From IMG/VR virus record IMGVR_UViG_3300034198_008491, positions 1 through 41,344 of that record: a DNA stretch of 41,344 nucleotides, one strand, 5' to 3'. This stretch comes from a virus. Both the position numbers and the translations under genes were made by a program. Numbering within the stretch: the first letter of the stretch is position 1; each line of letters begins with the position of its first letter. A model generated the notes under the pieces. The model saw only the letters and a program-made list of their open reading frames with translations, was not told where the DNA came from and did no database searches. Of the stretch, positions 9,644 through 17,130 are shown piece by piece.

Positions 9644-10930
9644 TCAGTTGGTGACCATCTTGCAGACGGCCGACTCCGTGATAAGACCCCAACCCCAGAT
9701 GGCGTACCAAGCGAGGGCGTGCTCACGACCGAAGTCAAGAACACCACCATCACGCAGTTCCACCGGGAGGCTGATGGCCTGACCGAAGGCGTTGTCACCG
9801 ATCATCAGAGCCTCGTAGGCGTTGCCCTGCGGCACCCACGGCTGGCCCCACGCCGGGGTAGCGATACCGTCAACACCGGTCTGACCGTCCGCACGACCGT
9901 CCTCGTAGGCCGCTGGAACACCGTCGGGCGTGATGAGATCCTCACGGAAATCGGCCGAGTACTGACTCGGCTCCACGGTACGTCCACCGGGAACACCGTC
10001 CTGCGGATCATCCATCGTGGACGAAAGCGGTGCGCCGATCTGGGTCGTCTCAATGAAGACAACGTCGTTCAGACGGCCAATTTCGCCAAGCATGAAGTTA
10101 CCGGGGGCGGCGTACTTGGTGACCTCAATCCACTCAGGAGTGTCACGCAGACGGCGTGACTGGTGCGGGTGGATGAAGGCTACGTACGTCTCGCCAAGGC
10201 GAGGGATGTTCTTGGAGGCCAGAACCTCAACTGCGTCCTTCACCGTGTGCGGGTGGAGGAAGTAGTCGTCACCAGCAACAACCGCAGCAACGTCCGAGGC
10301 CGGAGTACCGGCCTCGTAGATGCCGTAGCCGGTGTTGATAGCGGACGGCTTCTGACGGCCGAACACCACCGAAGCGGCACGCTGGAGGGTCTGACGAGCC
10401 TGCGTGTCCATGTAGAGCGCCATGTTGCGACCAAGGAGACGCGAGGCCGAAGCCATAACGTCATCGAACGAAGCGTTCAGGAGCAACTCCGAAACGGCAA
10501 CGCCGAAGCCCTGCTCTGCAACCGTGATGCTGTACTGGTTGGCCGTGATTGCGTTGGTACGCATACGGACACCTTCAACCAGCGGACCCGCCGGGATGGG
10601 GAGGTTGTTGTAACGCATGAAGTTGACGACCAGACCCGGCATAACGCCAAGTTCCGTCTTCTTCACGGCGAACTGCTCAAACCGCAGGACCGGCATGGAC
10701 TGGAACAGGATCTCCTTAGACCAAATGGTCTGGATAGCCGGTCCCATCATGGAGGTACCAGTGGTAATGCCAGCAGCGTTACCGACACCCGTGTTGTTGA
10801 AGCCGGTGGAGGCATCATAGCCAACCGCCGACGTGTACTGACTGTTTGCACCACCGGTACCGACTCGCGTCGTACCCGTGATACCGGACGAAACGGGCAA
10901 CTGCCCGCCGAGGCCATCTCCTACGGCCAT
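9644..10930 (-). CDS. Major capsid protein, N4-gp56 family (428 aa)
   Basis: ATG 10930 has AAGGAG seven bases upstream, a strong site that suits high expression. The N-terminal 50 residues are Gly/Thr/Ser-rich. The body has patterns I associate with the N4-gp56 (DUF4043-type) capsid family: 'LLGRNMALYMDTQARQTL' (about 165-182), 'YVAFIHPHQSRRLRDTPEW' (about 248-266) and 'GEIGRLNDVVFIET' (about 281-294). This family has an HK97-type fold and builds the icosahedral shell. It follows a coiled-coil scaffold gene and a portal gene, the usual head order, and is followed by a strong terminator. Length is normal for the family. Confidence 0.9.
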   Translation of the reverse strand: MAVGDGLGGQLPVSSGITGTTRVGTGGANSQYTSAVGYDASTGFNNTGVGNAAGITTGTSMMGPAIQTIWSKEILFQSMPVLRFEQFAVKKTELGVMPGLVVNFMRYNNLPIPAGPLVEGVRMRTNAITANQYSITVAEQGFGVAVSELLLNASFDDVMASASRLLGRNMALYMDTQARQTLQRAASVVFGRQKPSAINTGYGIYEAGTPASDVAAVVAGDDYFLHPHTVKDAVEVLASKNIPRLGETYVAFIHPHQSRRLRDTPEWIEVTKYAAPGNFMLGEIGRLNDVVFIETTQIGAPLSSTMDDPQDGVPGGRTVEPSQYSADFREDLITPDGVPAAYEDGRADGQTGVDGIATPAWGQPWVPQGNAYEALMIGDNAFGQAISLPVELRDGGVLDFGREHALAWYAIWGWGLITESAVCKMVTN

Positions 10931-10967
10931 AATTTTACTCCTTGTTAGAGGTTAAGTTGATAACGGC

Positions 10968-11792
10968 CTATCGGCCCCTGTACTGGTTCCTTGCCTGAGC
11001 GAGGAGACTGTCTCGGTAGCGTTTGTACGTTTCGATGTCCATTGACCGGATGTCCTCCGGTGTCAACGATTGGTATGTCTGCATTTGCTCCAAAGGACCG
11101 ACTGGCGGGGCTGTCGGAGACGCACCCCGTGGCATCGGCATTTGCTGCTGATATGTTACAGCAGATATGTTTCCAACAATTGCATTCGTACGCGCTTTTG
11201 CGTCTTCAATTGATTGGTCGATTTCCTCAATCGTGTTTCCACGAATATAGTCTCGCAGTTCGGGCAGAATTTCTTCTGCATCCTGCTGAATGCGCTCACT
11301 GCGATAGCGCTCCAGTTCGCCAAGGCGCTTCTCCATCTCGTAGACGGCCCGATCATTCTCGGACTTCTTCTCAAGTTGCTGGAAGCGATCATTCCACTCC
11401 TGCTCCTTGCGAGAAAGGAGATCCCGAACTTCAAGTTCGGCCTCTTCCTTGCGCTTGGCTTCTGCCGAAAGACGAAGTGCCTCCTCGTCCTTCTGACGCG
11501 CGAGTTCCTCACGCTCCTTCTGCATGGCCTTGAGTTGCTCCTCCATCTGGTTCAGACGGGGGTACAACTTGTCCTTCTCCTGCTGGCGTGCCTTCTCAAT
11601 ATCCTCTTCAGAGAAGAATCGGCTATTGGTCGTGACCCCATTAGGAACATTTCCGTTAGTAACAACAGCCTGAATCGGCTGACTCACTGACTGTGCCGCA
11701 TTCTGCGTCGGCCAGTCCATTGCATTTCGGGGCTGTGCAGGCTCCACGCCTGCGATAAATCCCGTACCAGTGTCAACTGCATTTTGACCCAT
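10968..11792 (-). CDS. Capsid scaffolding protein (274 aa)
   Basis: ATG 11792 follows AAAGGTGAAAA. Residues about 1-65 are polar and unstructured. About 66-190 form a long coiled coil rich in Glu, Lys, Gln and Arg, with repeated 'EEL', 'KEREEL' and 'RKEEAEL'-type heptads. The C-terminal part has a Pro/Met/Gln segment and a basic helical end 'SLLAQARNQYRGR'. This layout, between portal and capsid genes, is that of phage scaffolds, which direct capsid assembly and are then lost. No protease domain is visible here, so any cleavage must come from elsewhere. Confidence 0.85.
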   Translation of the reverse strand: MGQNAVDTGTGFIAGVEPAQPRNAMDWPTQNAAQSVSQPIQAVVTNGNVPNGVTTNSRFFSEEDIEKARQQEKDKLYPRLNQMEEQLKAMQKEREELARQKDEEALRLSAEAKRKEEAELEVRDLLSRKEQEWNDRFQQLEKKSENDRAVYEMEKRLGELERYRSERIQQDAEEILPELRDYIRGNTIEEIDQSIEDAKARTNAIVGNISAVTYQQQMPMPRGASPTAPPVGPLEQMQTYQSLTPEDIRSMDIETYKRYRDSLLAQARNQYRGR

Positions 11793-11866
11793 TTTTCACC
11801 TTTTTCTAAACAGTACGTTGTCCGGTAACTCAAATGTATAGCACATTTTGCGCCATTGCACCGGTA
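11793..11866 (-). promoter_or_regulatory. Portal-scaffold intergenic gap with possible promoter
   Basis: This 74-base gap contains a TATACA box (minus strand, near 11832-11837) after TGTGC, about 40 bases before the scaffold start, and a TACTGT box nearer the start. No convincing -35 accompanies either. It could supply extra scaffold and capsid transcript. No hairpin was seen. Confidence 0.25.
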
Positions 11867-13534
11867 TTACGGATTTGAAGAATCAAAATCCACGGTTTCC
11901 GGTGGGATAGGCTGATAAGCAAGTGTAAATAGTTCCTGAGCAAGTGCGGGATCGACAACCGGCGTAGGCCCGACCGGATTGCCATTTTCATCTACTTGAC
12001 CGGGTACCACGAGTGGTTGACCGTCGGGGGTCATACCGGTTGCCTGCATGATGAACTGTGCGATTTGGCTCTGGATAAGTTGCAGGGCACCCTGCTCCTT
12101 GGAATCCTCAACCAACTCTTCAAAGATTTCTCGGACCTTCTGATCTGGGAACTGAACCCCAAGATCACGAAGCGCTCCACGCTTGGACTCCAGACCCATA
12201 GCCATCTTTGCCTGAATCTCGTTGATCTTGACGAACACGTCCATCGGGAGTGGTGAGGGCCAGTCGATGTAGGTCCGGTAACTCGTGGAGTCACGGGGAT
12301 CAAGTTCGGGATACTGCCCCGGCTTCAGCATGGCCCCAGAAATCATGGGGTTATAGATCGACTTCTCAGGTGCGTACAGGAAGACGTGCTTCATAATGAG
12401 ACGGTTGATTGTCTCAAACAACTTTGTATAGACGACCTTCTTGCGCTCCCATTTCAGCATCAGCGGCTGATACTGCATAGCCAGAGCGGTGCCCGACGTA
12501 TTGGAGATCGGCTGTGTCTGTCCAAGCGCACCGGTAGGAACGCCGGTGAACTCGTGCATGGACTGCTTCAGCAGTTCCATGTAGCCAAGGGGACCGGTGA
12601 AGTTGGTCTGCAACTCCAAGTTCTGGATCGTTGCGTCCTTGTTACCGATGGCCCAAACCTTCTTGGGACCCTTTTCAAGGTTCGATGCCTTGGCACCGAT
12701 AATGACGGTAACCGGGCTGGCGTGGTAGTTGATCACGTCAGAGATGTTGGTGGCACGCTCGTTGTACTCACGGTTCAGGCCAATGATGTCCTGAATATCA
12801 GAGAGTCCCCAAGGGCTGGAGGCGACCGGGAAGTTCGGACAGAAGGCGACAGGAATCTCGCCAAGGGGATTGGGGCGAGCATCGATCAACTCGTCGTTGA
12901 TGTACTCCTCAATCGTGTCCTCGGTCATCAGTTCAACGTAAGTGAAGACCTGACGGGTGCCGTCCTGTGCGGTGCCCCAAAACTTGTACTTCAACTTGAA
13001 ACGGATCAAGCGGGTACGGTCGTGAGGGTGGAACTCGGGGAAGCAGAAAGCCGGGTTCAGTGGAAGGATACGAATCTTGCCGTTATGAGGAATACCGGCA
13101 GCATCGACGTACGGGTCTTCCCATGCGACCTTGACGAACGAGTCACCGGAAACCGAACCCAACTGGCCGATTTCCATGATCACGTCGGCCTTGTGATTGT
13201 GGATCTCCCATACCTCTTTGAGGATGTGCGGAACAATCGCAGACGTGGCCTCGGGGCTGTGGAAGTTAACGCCCTTACCGAACGTGAAGTTGACGAGATA
13301 ATCGGAGAATGCCTTGACCCAGTTGAAGGTCAACTGCGGTTCGCCAGCCTCACGGCGATATGCCCAGTGGTGGCCCAGATACCAAGCCCAGTTAGAGGCA
13401 TATCGGTTTAAGCGGGGACCGTGAACCTCAAACTCTTCATCAGCAAGTTCCACCAGTCCAAGTGGACTGATTGCGATGGTAAGATCAGACTGCGAAGCCC
13501 GGTAGGATGGAGACTGAAACGAGATGCCTGCCAC
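11867..13534 (-). CDS. Portal protein, SPP1 gp6 type (555 aa)
   Basis: GTG start at 13534 with GAGGG a few bases upstream. Features of SPP1-type portals are visible: an N-terminal Trp-rich segment (about 48-70), 'VKVAWEDPYV' (about 153-162), 'NPLGEIPVAFCPNFP' (about 241-255), 'SDIQDIIGLNREYNERATNISDVINYHA' spread over 264-291, and the clip/crown approach 'FTGVPTGALGQ' with 'SGTALAMQYQPLMLKWERKK' over 350-385. The C-terminus is acidic and Pro-rich. The portal forms the dodecameric DNA gate at one vertex and docks the terminase. The gene precedes scaffold and capsid, as expected. Confidence 0.92.
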   Translation of the reverse strand: MAGISFQSPSYRASQSDLTIAISPLGLVELADEEFEVHGPRLNRYASNWAWYLGHHWAYRREAGEPQLTFNWVKAFSDYLVNFTFGKGVNFHSPEATSAIVPHILKEVWEIHNHKADVIMEIGQLGSVSGDSFVKVAWEDPYVDAAGIPHNGKIRILPLNPAFCFPEFHPHDRTRLIRFKLKYKFWGTAQDGTRQVFTYVELMTEDTIEEYINDELIDARPNPLGEIPVAFCPNFPVASSPWGLSDIQDIIGLNREYNERATNISDVINYHASPVTVIIGAKASNLEKGPKKVWAIGNKDATIQNLELQTNFTGPLGYMELLKQSMHEFTGVPTGALGQTQPISNTSGTALAMQYQPLMLKWERKKVVYTKLFETINRLIMKHVFLYAPEKSIYNPMISGAMLKPGQYPELDPRDSTSYRTYIDWPSPLPMDVFVKINEIQAKMAMGLESKRGALRDLGVQFPDQKVREIFEELVEDSKEQGALQLIQSQIAQFIMQATGMTPDGQPLVVPGQVDENGNPVGPTPVVDPALAQELFTLAYQPIPPETVDFDSSNP

Positions 13535-13567
13535 TACGCCCTCAAACTATCCGTAAATGTTGAACTC

Positions 13568-13597
13568 ATCTTACACCCGATTTAACCACTTGTTGAA
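13568..13597 (-). promoter_or_regulatory. Possible promoter for the portal operon
   Basis: On the minus strand TTCAAC (13597-13592) and TAAGAT (13573-13568) are 18 bases apart, about 33 bases before the portal GTG. The stretch TGTTGAACT occurs twice in this gap (near 13559 and 13591), which could be operator sites serving the portal promoter and the opposing plus-strand gene. Weak evidence, from motif match only. Confidence 0.3.
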
Positions 13598-13613
13598 CTA
13601 ATTGGAGAATTCT

Positions 13614-13832
13614 GTGATTGAACTTACTGTTTCAGATGCCGCAGTAGTATTTAGTATTGTTGAGGCCTTGTCGGGGCCGCTTGACGATGCTACATATGTG
13701 AAAGTGCTTCAGGAAGCACGCTTTGTACTTCCAAAAATTGTTGAGGCATTTGACAAGGCAGGCTTAAGTGTCCTTGATGTAGACTTGCCAAAGATCCCGC
13801 TCATAGCACCCGGTAGTAAGCACCACTGCTAA
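13614..13832 (+). CDS. Isolated plus-strand small acidic protein (72 aa)
   Basis: GTG 13614-13616 is chosen because GGAG lies six bases upstream. A TTG at 13602 would extend it by four codons but would overlap that GGAG. The product is helical: 'SDAAVVFSIVEALSG', 'ATYVKVLQEARFVLPKIVEAFDKAG', then a Pro-rich end with HHC. The pattern suggests a small helical bundle. It runs against the surrounding minus operon, and its stop overlaps the stop of the gene at 13829 by four bases. It may be a separately timed regulator or a late insertion. Function unknown. Confidence 0.65.
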   Translation: MIELTVSDAAVVFSIVEALSGPLDDATYVKVLQEARFVLPKIVEAFDKAGLSVLDVDLPKIPLIAPGSKHHC

Positions 13833-14743
13833 CGGTAAAAGCCCTCAGGGGTTTTTCCAGTGTATGGGTCAAAGTATGCCTGACCCACACGAGTGGGACC
13901 GCTTCCTCTAGTTTCGTTTAACTGCTCAATACCGTGCTTCATGTGAACCCATGAAATCGCTTGGCTTTCTGAAGGAAGTAAGCCCATAGCATTAGCAACA
14001 GCAGTGTAGATATTCTGCATGTGCTCATATCTAGTGACTTTTCCTGTCTTAGTTCTAAACGAGTCAATACCGCGACCCGACTCCCAAGGCCTGAGTCTGT
14101 TGGTAGCAACGTCATATGCACGTCCGTCTACCGTCAAGAATCTGGGGTCAGATGGATCGTGAATGTTATGCATAAAGTTGTACGTCTTAGGTCCGTGCAT
14201 TACCGCTTCAGGATCTTCACCTTGGATGAGGCGACCGGCTGTAATTAAAGCGTGCGTTGGAGCACGAGACACGGACAGACCTTTTACATGCTCTCTAGCG
14301 CCGGGACGGTTATTAATGATGTCATCCCATTGATGCGGCTTAAGTCTTTTTAATTCATCCAGAGCGTGAATATTGCTCTCTTCCCAATCCATATTGGGGC
14401 TAACCGCTGCAACAAGTCCTGAGCCTGAAAGGTGAGGATCAGATGCATTCGATAAGAATCCACCGCTAACCGCTTTAGATACAGCGTCGTGAACGCTTGG
14501 ATACCAAATCTTGCCAGCAGCAACTTCACGGGGAGAAGCGTTTTCTATTGAGTGGATGACATTCGACATGGCAATATGTCGATTTGCACCGTGATCAAGG
14601 TTAACCATTGGAAAACTCCACGACATTTCTGGAGCACCACTTGGGTGGAATTTAGGTTCTCCAGCCTTTGTGTGAACTTGGTACTGATGGCCTTGCCCGC
14701 CCAATTGAGGAAACAGTAACGTCCCACGAGAAGTTTGCCTCAT
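13829..14743 (-). CDS. Conserved phage protein resembling DUF7178 (304 aa)
   Basis: ATG 14743 follows the upstream stop directly (TAGATG), with AAGGAT before it. Motifs I associate with DUF7178-like phage proteins are present: 'LVAAVSPNMDWEESN' (about 109-123), 'KTYNFMHNIHDPSDPRFLTVDGRAYDVA' over about 186-213, and 'PSESQAISWVHMKHG' (about 262-276). The family is common in actinophages and its biochemical role is, as far as I know, unsettled. It sits in a run of small unknown genes between TerL and portal. The family name is from memory and should be treated as a pointer. Confidence 0.7.
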   Translation of the reverse strand: MRQTSRGTLLFPQLGGQGHQYQVHTKAGEPKFHPSGAPEMSWSFPMVNLDHGANRHIAMSNVIHSIENASPREVAAGKIWYPSVHDAVSKAVSGGFLSNASDPHLSGSGLVAAVSPNMDWEESNIHALDELKRLKPHQWDDIINNRPGAREHVKGLSVSRAPTHALITAGRLIQGEDPEAVMHGPKTYNFMHNIHDPSDPRFLTVDGRAYDVATNRLRPWESGRGIDSFRTKTGKVTRYEHMQNIYTAVANAMGLLPSESQAISWVHMKHGIEQLNETRGSGPTRVGQAYFDPYTGKTPEGFYR

Positions 14744-14893
14744 CTATAAATCCTTTTTAATAGTGTCAACATGTTCGTATCCAAACATATACATGGGGGG
14801 CAACGACAGTTCTCCCGTCGCCTCAATCTCAGCGATTGCGGCCTCAAACCACTCCATGCGCTTAATTTCCTCGTTTACGAATTCCGGTGTCAA
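14744..14893 (-). CDS. Small acidic protein of 49 aa with TTG start
   Basis: The frame from TTG 14893 has TTGGAG eight bases upstream and lies just after the stop of the gene at 14913. Longer starts in this frame would overlap that gene fully and give unnatural sequence. The product is 'TPEFVNEEIKRMEWFEAAIAE' then 'TGELSLPP' and a Tyr/His end. It is acidic and helical, then turn-rich. It is coupled to the DUF7178-like gene by a TAGATG junction. No function assigned. Confidence 0.6.
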   Translation of the reverse strand: MTPEFVNEEIKRMEWFEAAIAEIEATGELSLPPMYMFGYEHVDTIKKDL

Positions 14894-14912
14894 TTTATAT
14901 GCTCCAATTAGT

Positions 14913-15707
14913 TTAACTTGTTGTACCAGTTTTTGCAGCGTTGCGCTTGTTCTGCTTGTTCTCTCGGTCCTTGCGCTTACGCTCTTCTGCCTGCTCGGGA
15001 GTCTCGTTACGCTTCTCGCTCTTGGGATAGTTCTCAAGGTCAGAAACTTCCCAGTCAGGATTACCTGCAATATATGCACGGGGATCACGTTCTACGCTGC
15101 GGCCGAAATACGTGGAGTGGGCAGCGTTGATATCGGCAAAACCGGGGTTCCCCGACCAATCTTCATACACGAGGTTATCGGCCATATTTGCTGCAATAAA
15201 ATTGCGCACACGGGAAGCCTGCTTGGACGTTTTGTCATCTGGGTAAATCTTTTTGCCACTGAAGAAAGTGCCGCTTTCGTCAGGTTCAATGCCATTTTCC
15301 CTAAGGAAATCTCGAGCCGTATCAAGATTAGGGTGCCCTGAAACCCCAGTACGCTGCTGGGAAAGAATGTTATAACGCTCTAACAGACCACGGCGATAGG
15401 CGCTCTCACGCTGCGCAGCGTCATCCAAGATCAAGTTCTTGGGGACATGGGTAGGCAGACCACGTTCAAGCGCAAGTGGCTTATGGATAAGCGCATCCTC
15501 ATTTGCGCCAAAGGATGTGGGATCAGACCGGTCAACCGATGCGGGCATTACGACCCCATTGGTCTTGGGACCGCCCGCAATCTTCTTGGACTTACCGGTG
15601 TCCTCGCCGTACATGCTGATTGCATCAAGGCCGCTCTGCCAGTCAACAGCACTGGGAGCAGGCTGCTGACTAACAAGCCGATAAGGCTGTCGTCTAGAAC
15701 TAACCAT
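14913..15707 (-). CDS. Basic-tailed protein of unknown function (264 aa)
   Basis: ATG 15707 has GAGGAG about five bases upstream, and its ATG lies within the end of the previous gene (stop at 15700). The N-terminal 100 residues are polar and contain 'HVPKNLILDDAAQRESAYRRGLLERYN'-type helix starts (about 88-114). The centre has 'DINAAHSTYFGRSVERDPRAYIAG' (about 193-216). The last 40 residues are a strongly charged Arg/Lys/Glu segment ending TGTTS, which may bind nucleic acid or act as a linker. No family recognised. It is part of the TerL-portal accessory run and may be a head-associated protein. Confidence 0.7.
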   Translation of the reverse strand: MVSSRRQPYRLVSQQPAPSAVDWQSGLDAISMYGEDTGKSKKIAGGPKTNGVVMPASVDRSDPTSFGANEDALIHKPLALERGLPTHVPKNLILDDAAQRESAYRRGLLERYNILSQQRTGVSGHPNLDTARDFLRENGIEPDESGTFFSGKKIYPDDKTSKQASRVRNFIAANMADNLVYEDWSGNPGFADINAAHSTYFGRSVERDPRAYIAGNPDWEVSDLENYPKSEKRNETPEQAEERKRKDRENKQNKRNAAKTGTTS

Positions 15708-15993
15708 TGTGGCTCCTCGGCTTCTTGAATCCCTTTGAAATGTTCACCCGCCGCTTGTTCTCCAGTACGGCAGGCATACTGATATATCTGGGCTGCAATG
15801 TGGGCGGTAACTGGTACTTCTTCAGATATTTCGTGTGTACATCAGCAAGGTGTTTCGGCACCGTGTTGAGATACTCAAATCCTCCCGGCACCCGGTCAGT
15901 CGGCTTAATGATAAACGGCTTGACATTCACCTTGGGTCGCCCCGGCATAGCCGGGGCAATGACCTTAGGGGTGAGCGGTTGGAAGTTAGTCAT
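15700..15993 (-). CDS. Basic Pro-rich protein (97 aa)
   Basis: ATG 15993 overlaps the upstream stop in a TGATG junction. A start 11 codons earlier lies inside the upstream gene and is not needed. The protein is rich in Pro, Lys and Arg ('PKVIAPAMPGRPKVNVKPFI', 'KKYQLPPTLQPRY') and ends 'GFKKPRSHNG'. The predicted fold is loose, perhaps a DNA- or capsid-lining peptide. Function unknown. Confidence 0.65.
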   Translation of the reverse strand: MTNFQPLTPKVIAPAMPGRPKVNVKPFIIKPTDRVPGGFEYLNTVPKHLADVHTKYLKKYQLPPTLQPRYISMPAVLENKRRVNISKGFKKPRSHNG

Positions 15994-16268
15994 CAGTCGG
16001 TAGTACCGTTTCGTAAATCGATCCACGGGGTGGACTGATAACCTTTCACATTGCCCATGGCAAGGTGATGCATCAGCGCTTTATAGCGGGGTCCTTGGTG
16101 CTCAACCTGCCACTCCCACCTACTTTGATCAAGACGACCTTCCGTCGCCCTGTGTATATCGTAACCAACAGACATACCAATATCTGCAAGTCCGATATGT
16201 CGATCTACCTTGCGGTTGGGATCGTTCTCTCGGCGTGGGTGATGGTCTGGATGATATCCAATTCCCAT
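15993..16268 (-). CDS. Small His-rich protein of unknown function (91 aa)
   Basis: ATG 16268 lies four bases after the upstream stop. GGAT is the only weak Shine-Dalgarno, so coupling is likely. The N-terminus has clustered histidines ('GYHPDHHPRREN') and the centre has 'RWEWQVEHQGPRYKALMHHLA'. Metal binding is possible but the spacing matches no known finger. Its stop overlaps the next start (TGATG). Confidence 0.65.
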   Translation of the reverse strand: MGIGYHPDHHPRRENDPNRKVDRHIGLADIGMSVGYDIHRATEGRLDQSRWEWQVEHQGPRYKALMHHLAMGNVKGYQSTPWIDLRNGTTD

Positions 16269-16272
16269 CAGA

Positions 16273-16638
16273 TCAATCCGTGACGTTTGCGATGTTCGGA
16301 CGGAGCAGACGGTACTCCGACCCTAACTCCAACTCAAACTCGGGCATGCCCATGCCAGCATGAGCACCGTAGACAAAGTCAGAAAGCATGGCCGGTGCCT
16401 CAATCCAAGTGGAGGAACCCATATGCACACGCTCGCGCATCGTCTCCATCGGATCCTTGATCACCGTGAACGAACGGCCACGGTTGTCACCAGCGGTGTC
16501 GCCATAAGCGCCACGGCCAAACTCAAACGGGACATCGGTATCAGTAGCGATGCCCTCCTCAAAGCGAAGGGGACCACGACGGTTGTAGTTAACCGCAAGA
16601 TCACGCTCGTACTGAACCTCGGGCGGCGGGTATGCCAT
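16273..16638 (-). CDS. Unknown protein at the head of a small operon (121 aa)
   Basis: ATG 16638 has an excellent AGGAGG seven bases upstream. The product is polar with an N-terminal Pro/Glu segment, a Gly/Asp-rich centre and a C-terminal 'MPEFELELGSEYRLL' strand-like run. It follows a plausible promoter (16671-16700), so it likely leads the transcript covering the genes down to 13829. No family recognised. Confidence 0.7.
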   Translation of the reverse strand: MAYPPPEVQYERDLAVNYNRRGPLRFEEGIATDTDVPFEFGRGAYGDTAGDNRGRSFTVIKDPMETMRERVHMGSSTWIEAPAMLSDFVYGAHAGMGMPEFELELGSEYRLLRPNIANVTD

Positions 16639-16670
16639 GTTAATTCCTCCTAGAAAGGACCGGTGTTGTA

Positions 16671-16700
16671 ACTATATCAAACTATGAAGGGTATGTGCAA
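16671..16700 (-). promoter_or_regulatory. Candidate sigma70-type promoter upstream of the 16638 gene
   Basis: On the minus strand TTGCAC (16700-16695) and TATAGT (16676-16671) are separated by 18 bases. The expected start point is about 25 bases before the ATG at 16638, leaving room for the strong AGGAGG. It lies in the only non-coding gap of the local operon. Confidence 0.5.
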
Positions 16701-16702
16701 AA

Positions 16703-16849
16703 CTATTGGTGACTATTGCAAGTCCCCTTGCAGCCACATCCGCATTCCGTGGATTTGGCATTGGGGAAGTAGTGCGGATATGCAACTTGCGGTGGAGTCT
16801 TTCTCTCGCTGGAGAATCGCTGAAACACCGATGTAGGAATTGTAGTCAT
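16703..16849 (-). CDS. Small Cys-rich protein (48 aa)
   Basis: ATG 16849 overlaps the upstream stop by four bases (ATGA), the junction typical of this operon. The product begins MTTIPTSVFQRF and ends with four cysteines in a Cys-Gly-Cys-Gly-Cys-x-x-x-x-Cys spacing, followed by N-S-H-Q. This could bind zinc or another metal or form disulphides. It is the last gene before a probable promoter. No family recognised. The exact overlap and the clean frame support it as real. Confidence 0.6.
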   Translation of the reverse strand: MTTIPTSVFQRFSSERKTPPQVAYPHYFPNAKSTECGCGCKGTCNSHQ

Positions 16850-17130
16850 AATGATGGCTTCTCTACAGGCAACAGTTGGGTAGTTAAAACCTTCTCTATT
16901 GATAATACCATATTCATGGGTATACCGATAACGTGGTCAACCGTGTCATTTGAGACATCGCAGGACTGTGCCAAAACAATGTGGCCGGGATCCAAGTCTG
17001 GAATAGCAAAACCTATGGAAACGATAATCCTCGGCTCTACCTCTAGGTCACTTACTTCCGTCCAACTGAAACTTGGATGTATCGCCTGAGCGTCCATCCA
17101 TCGGACAACGACCATTTGAAAGTCAGTCAT
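16846..17130 (-). CDS. Small beta-rich protein (94 aa)
   Basis: ATG 17130 overlaps the metallophosphoesterase stop by four bases. An earlier in-frame start at 17160 lies within that gene. The product alternates strands and turns ('VDAQAIHPSFSWTEVSDLE'-type region, then 'RIIVSIGFAIPD' and 'MVLSIEKVLTTQLLPVEKPSL'). Small beta proteins that end in this way often modulate cellular processes in actinophages, but no known family is evident. Confidence 0.65.
   Translation of the reverse strand: MTDFQMVVVRWMDAQAIHPSFSWTEVSDLEVEPRIIVSIGFAIPDLDPGHIVLAQSCDVSNDTVDHVIGIPMNMVLSIEKVLTTQLLPVEKPSL

Noticed and set aside
9571-9798. In-frame N-terminal extension of the 9570 gene
   Set aside because: It would cross the strong terminator and the end of the capsid gene; the MSI..HG start matches two neighbours.
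12386-13411. Plus-strand open frame of about 340 residues opposite the portal gene
   Set aside because: Shadow of the portal codons, with no ribosome site and no family pattern.
14894-15088. Upstream extension of the 49-residue gene at 14744
   Set aside because: The extra part overlaps the 14913 gene entirely and is Arg/Ser-rich shadow sequence; the TTG at 14893 has a good ribosome site.
16706-17089. Plus-strand open frame of 127 residues
   Set aside because: The opposite strand carries two genes with ATGA overlaps; the plus frame lacks coding character.
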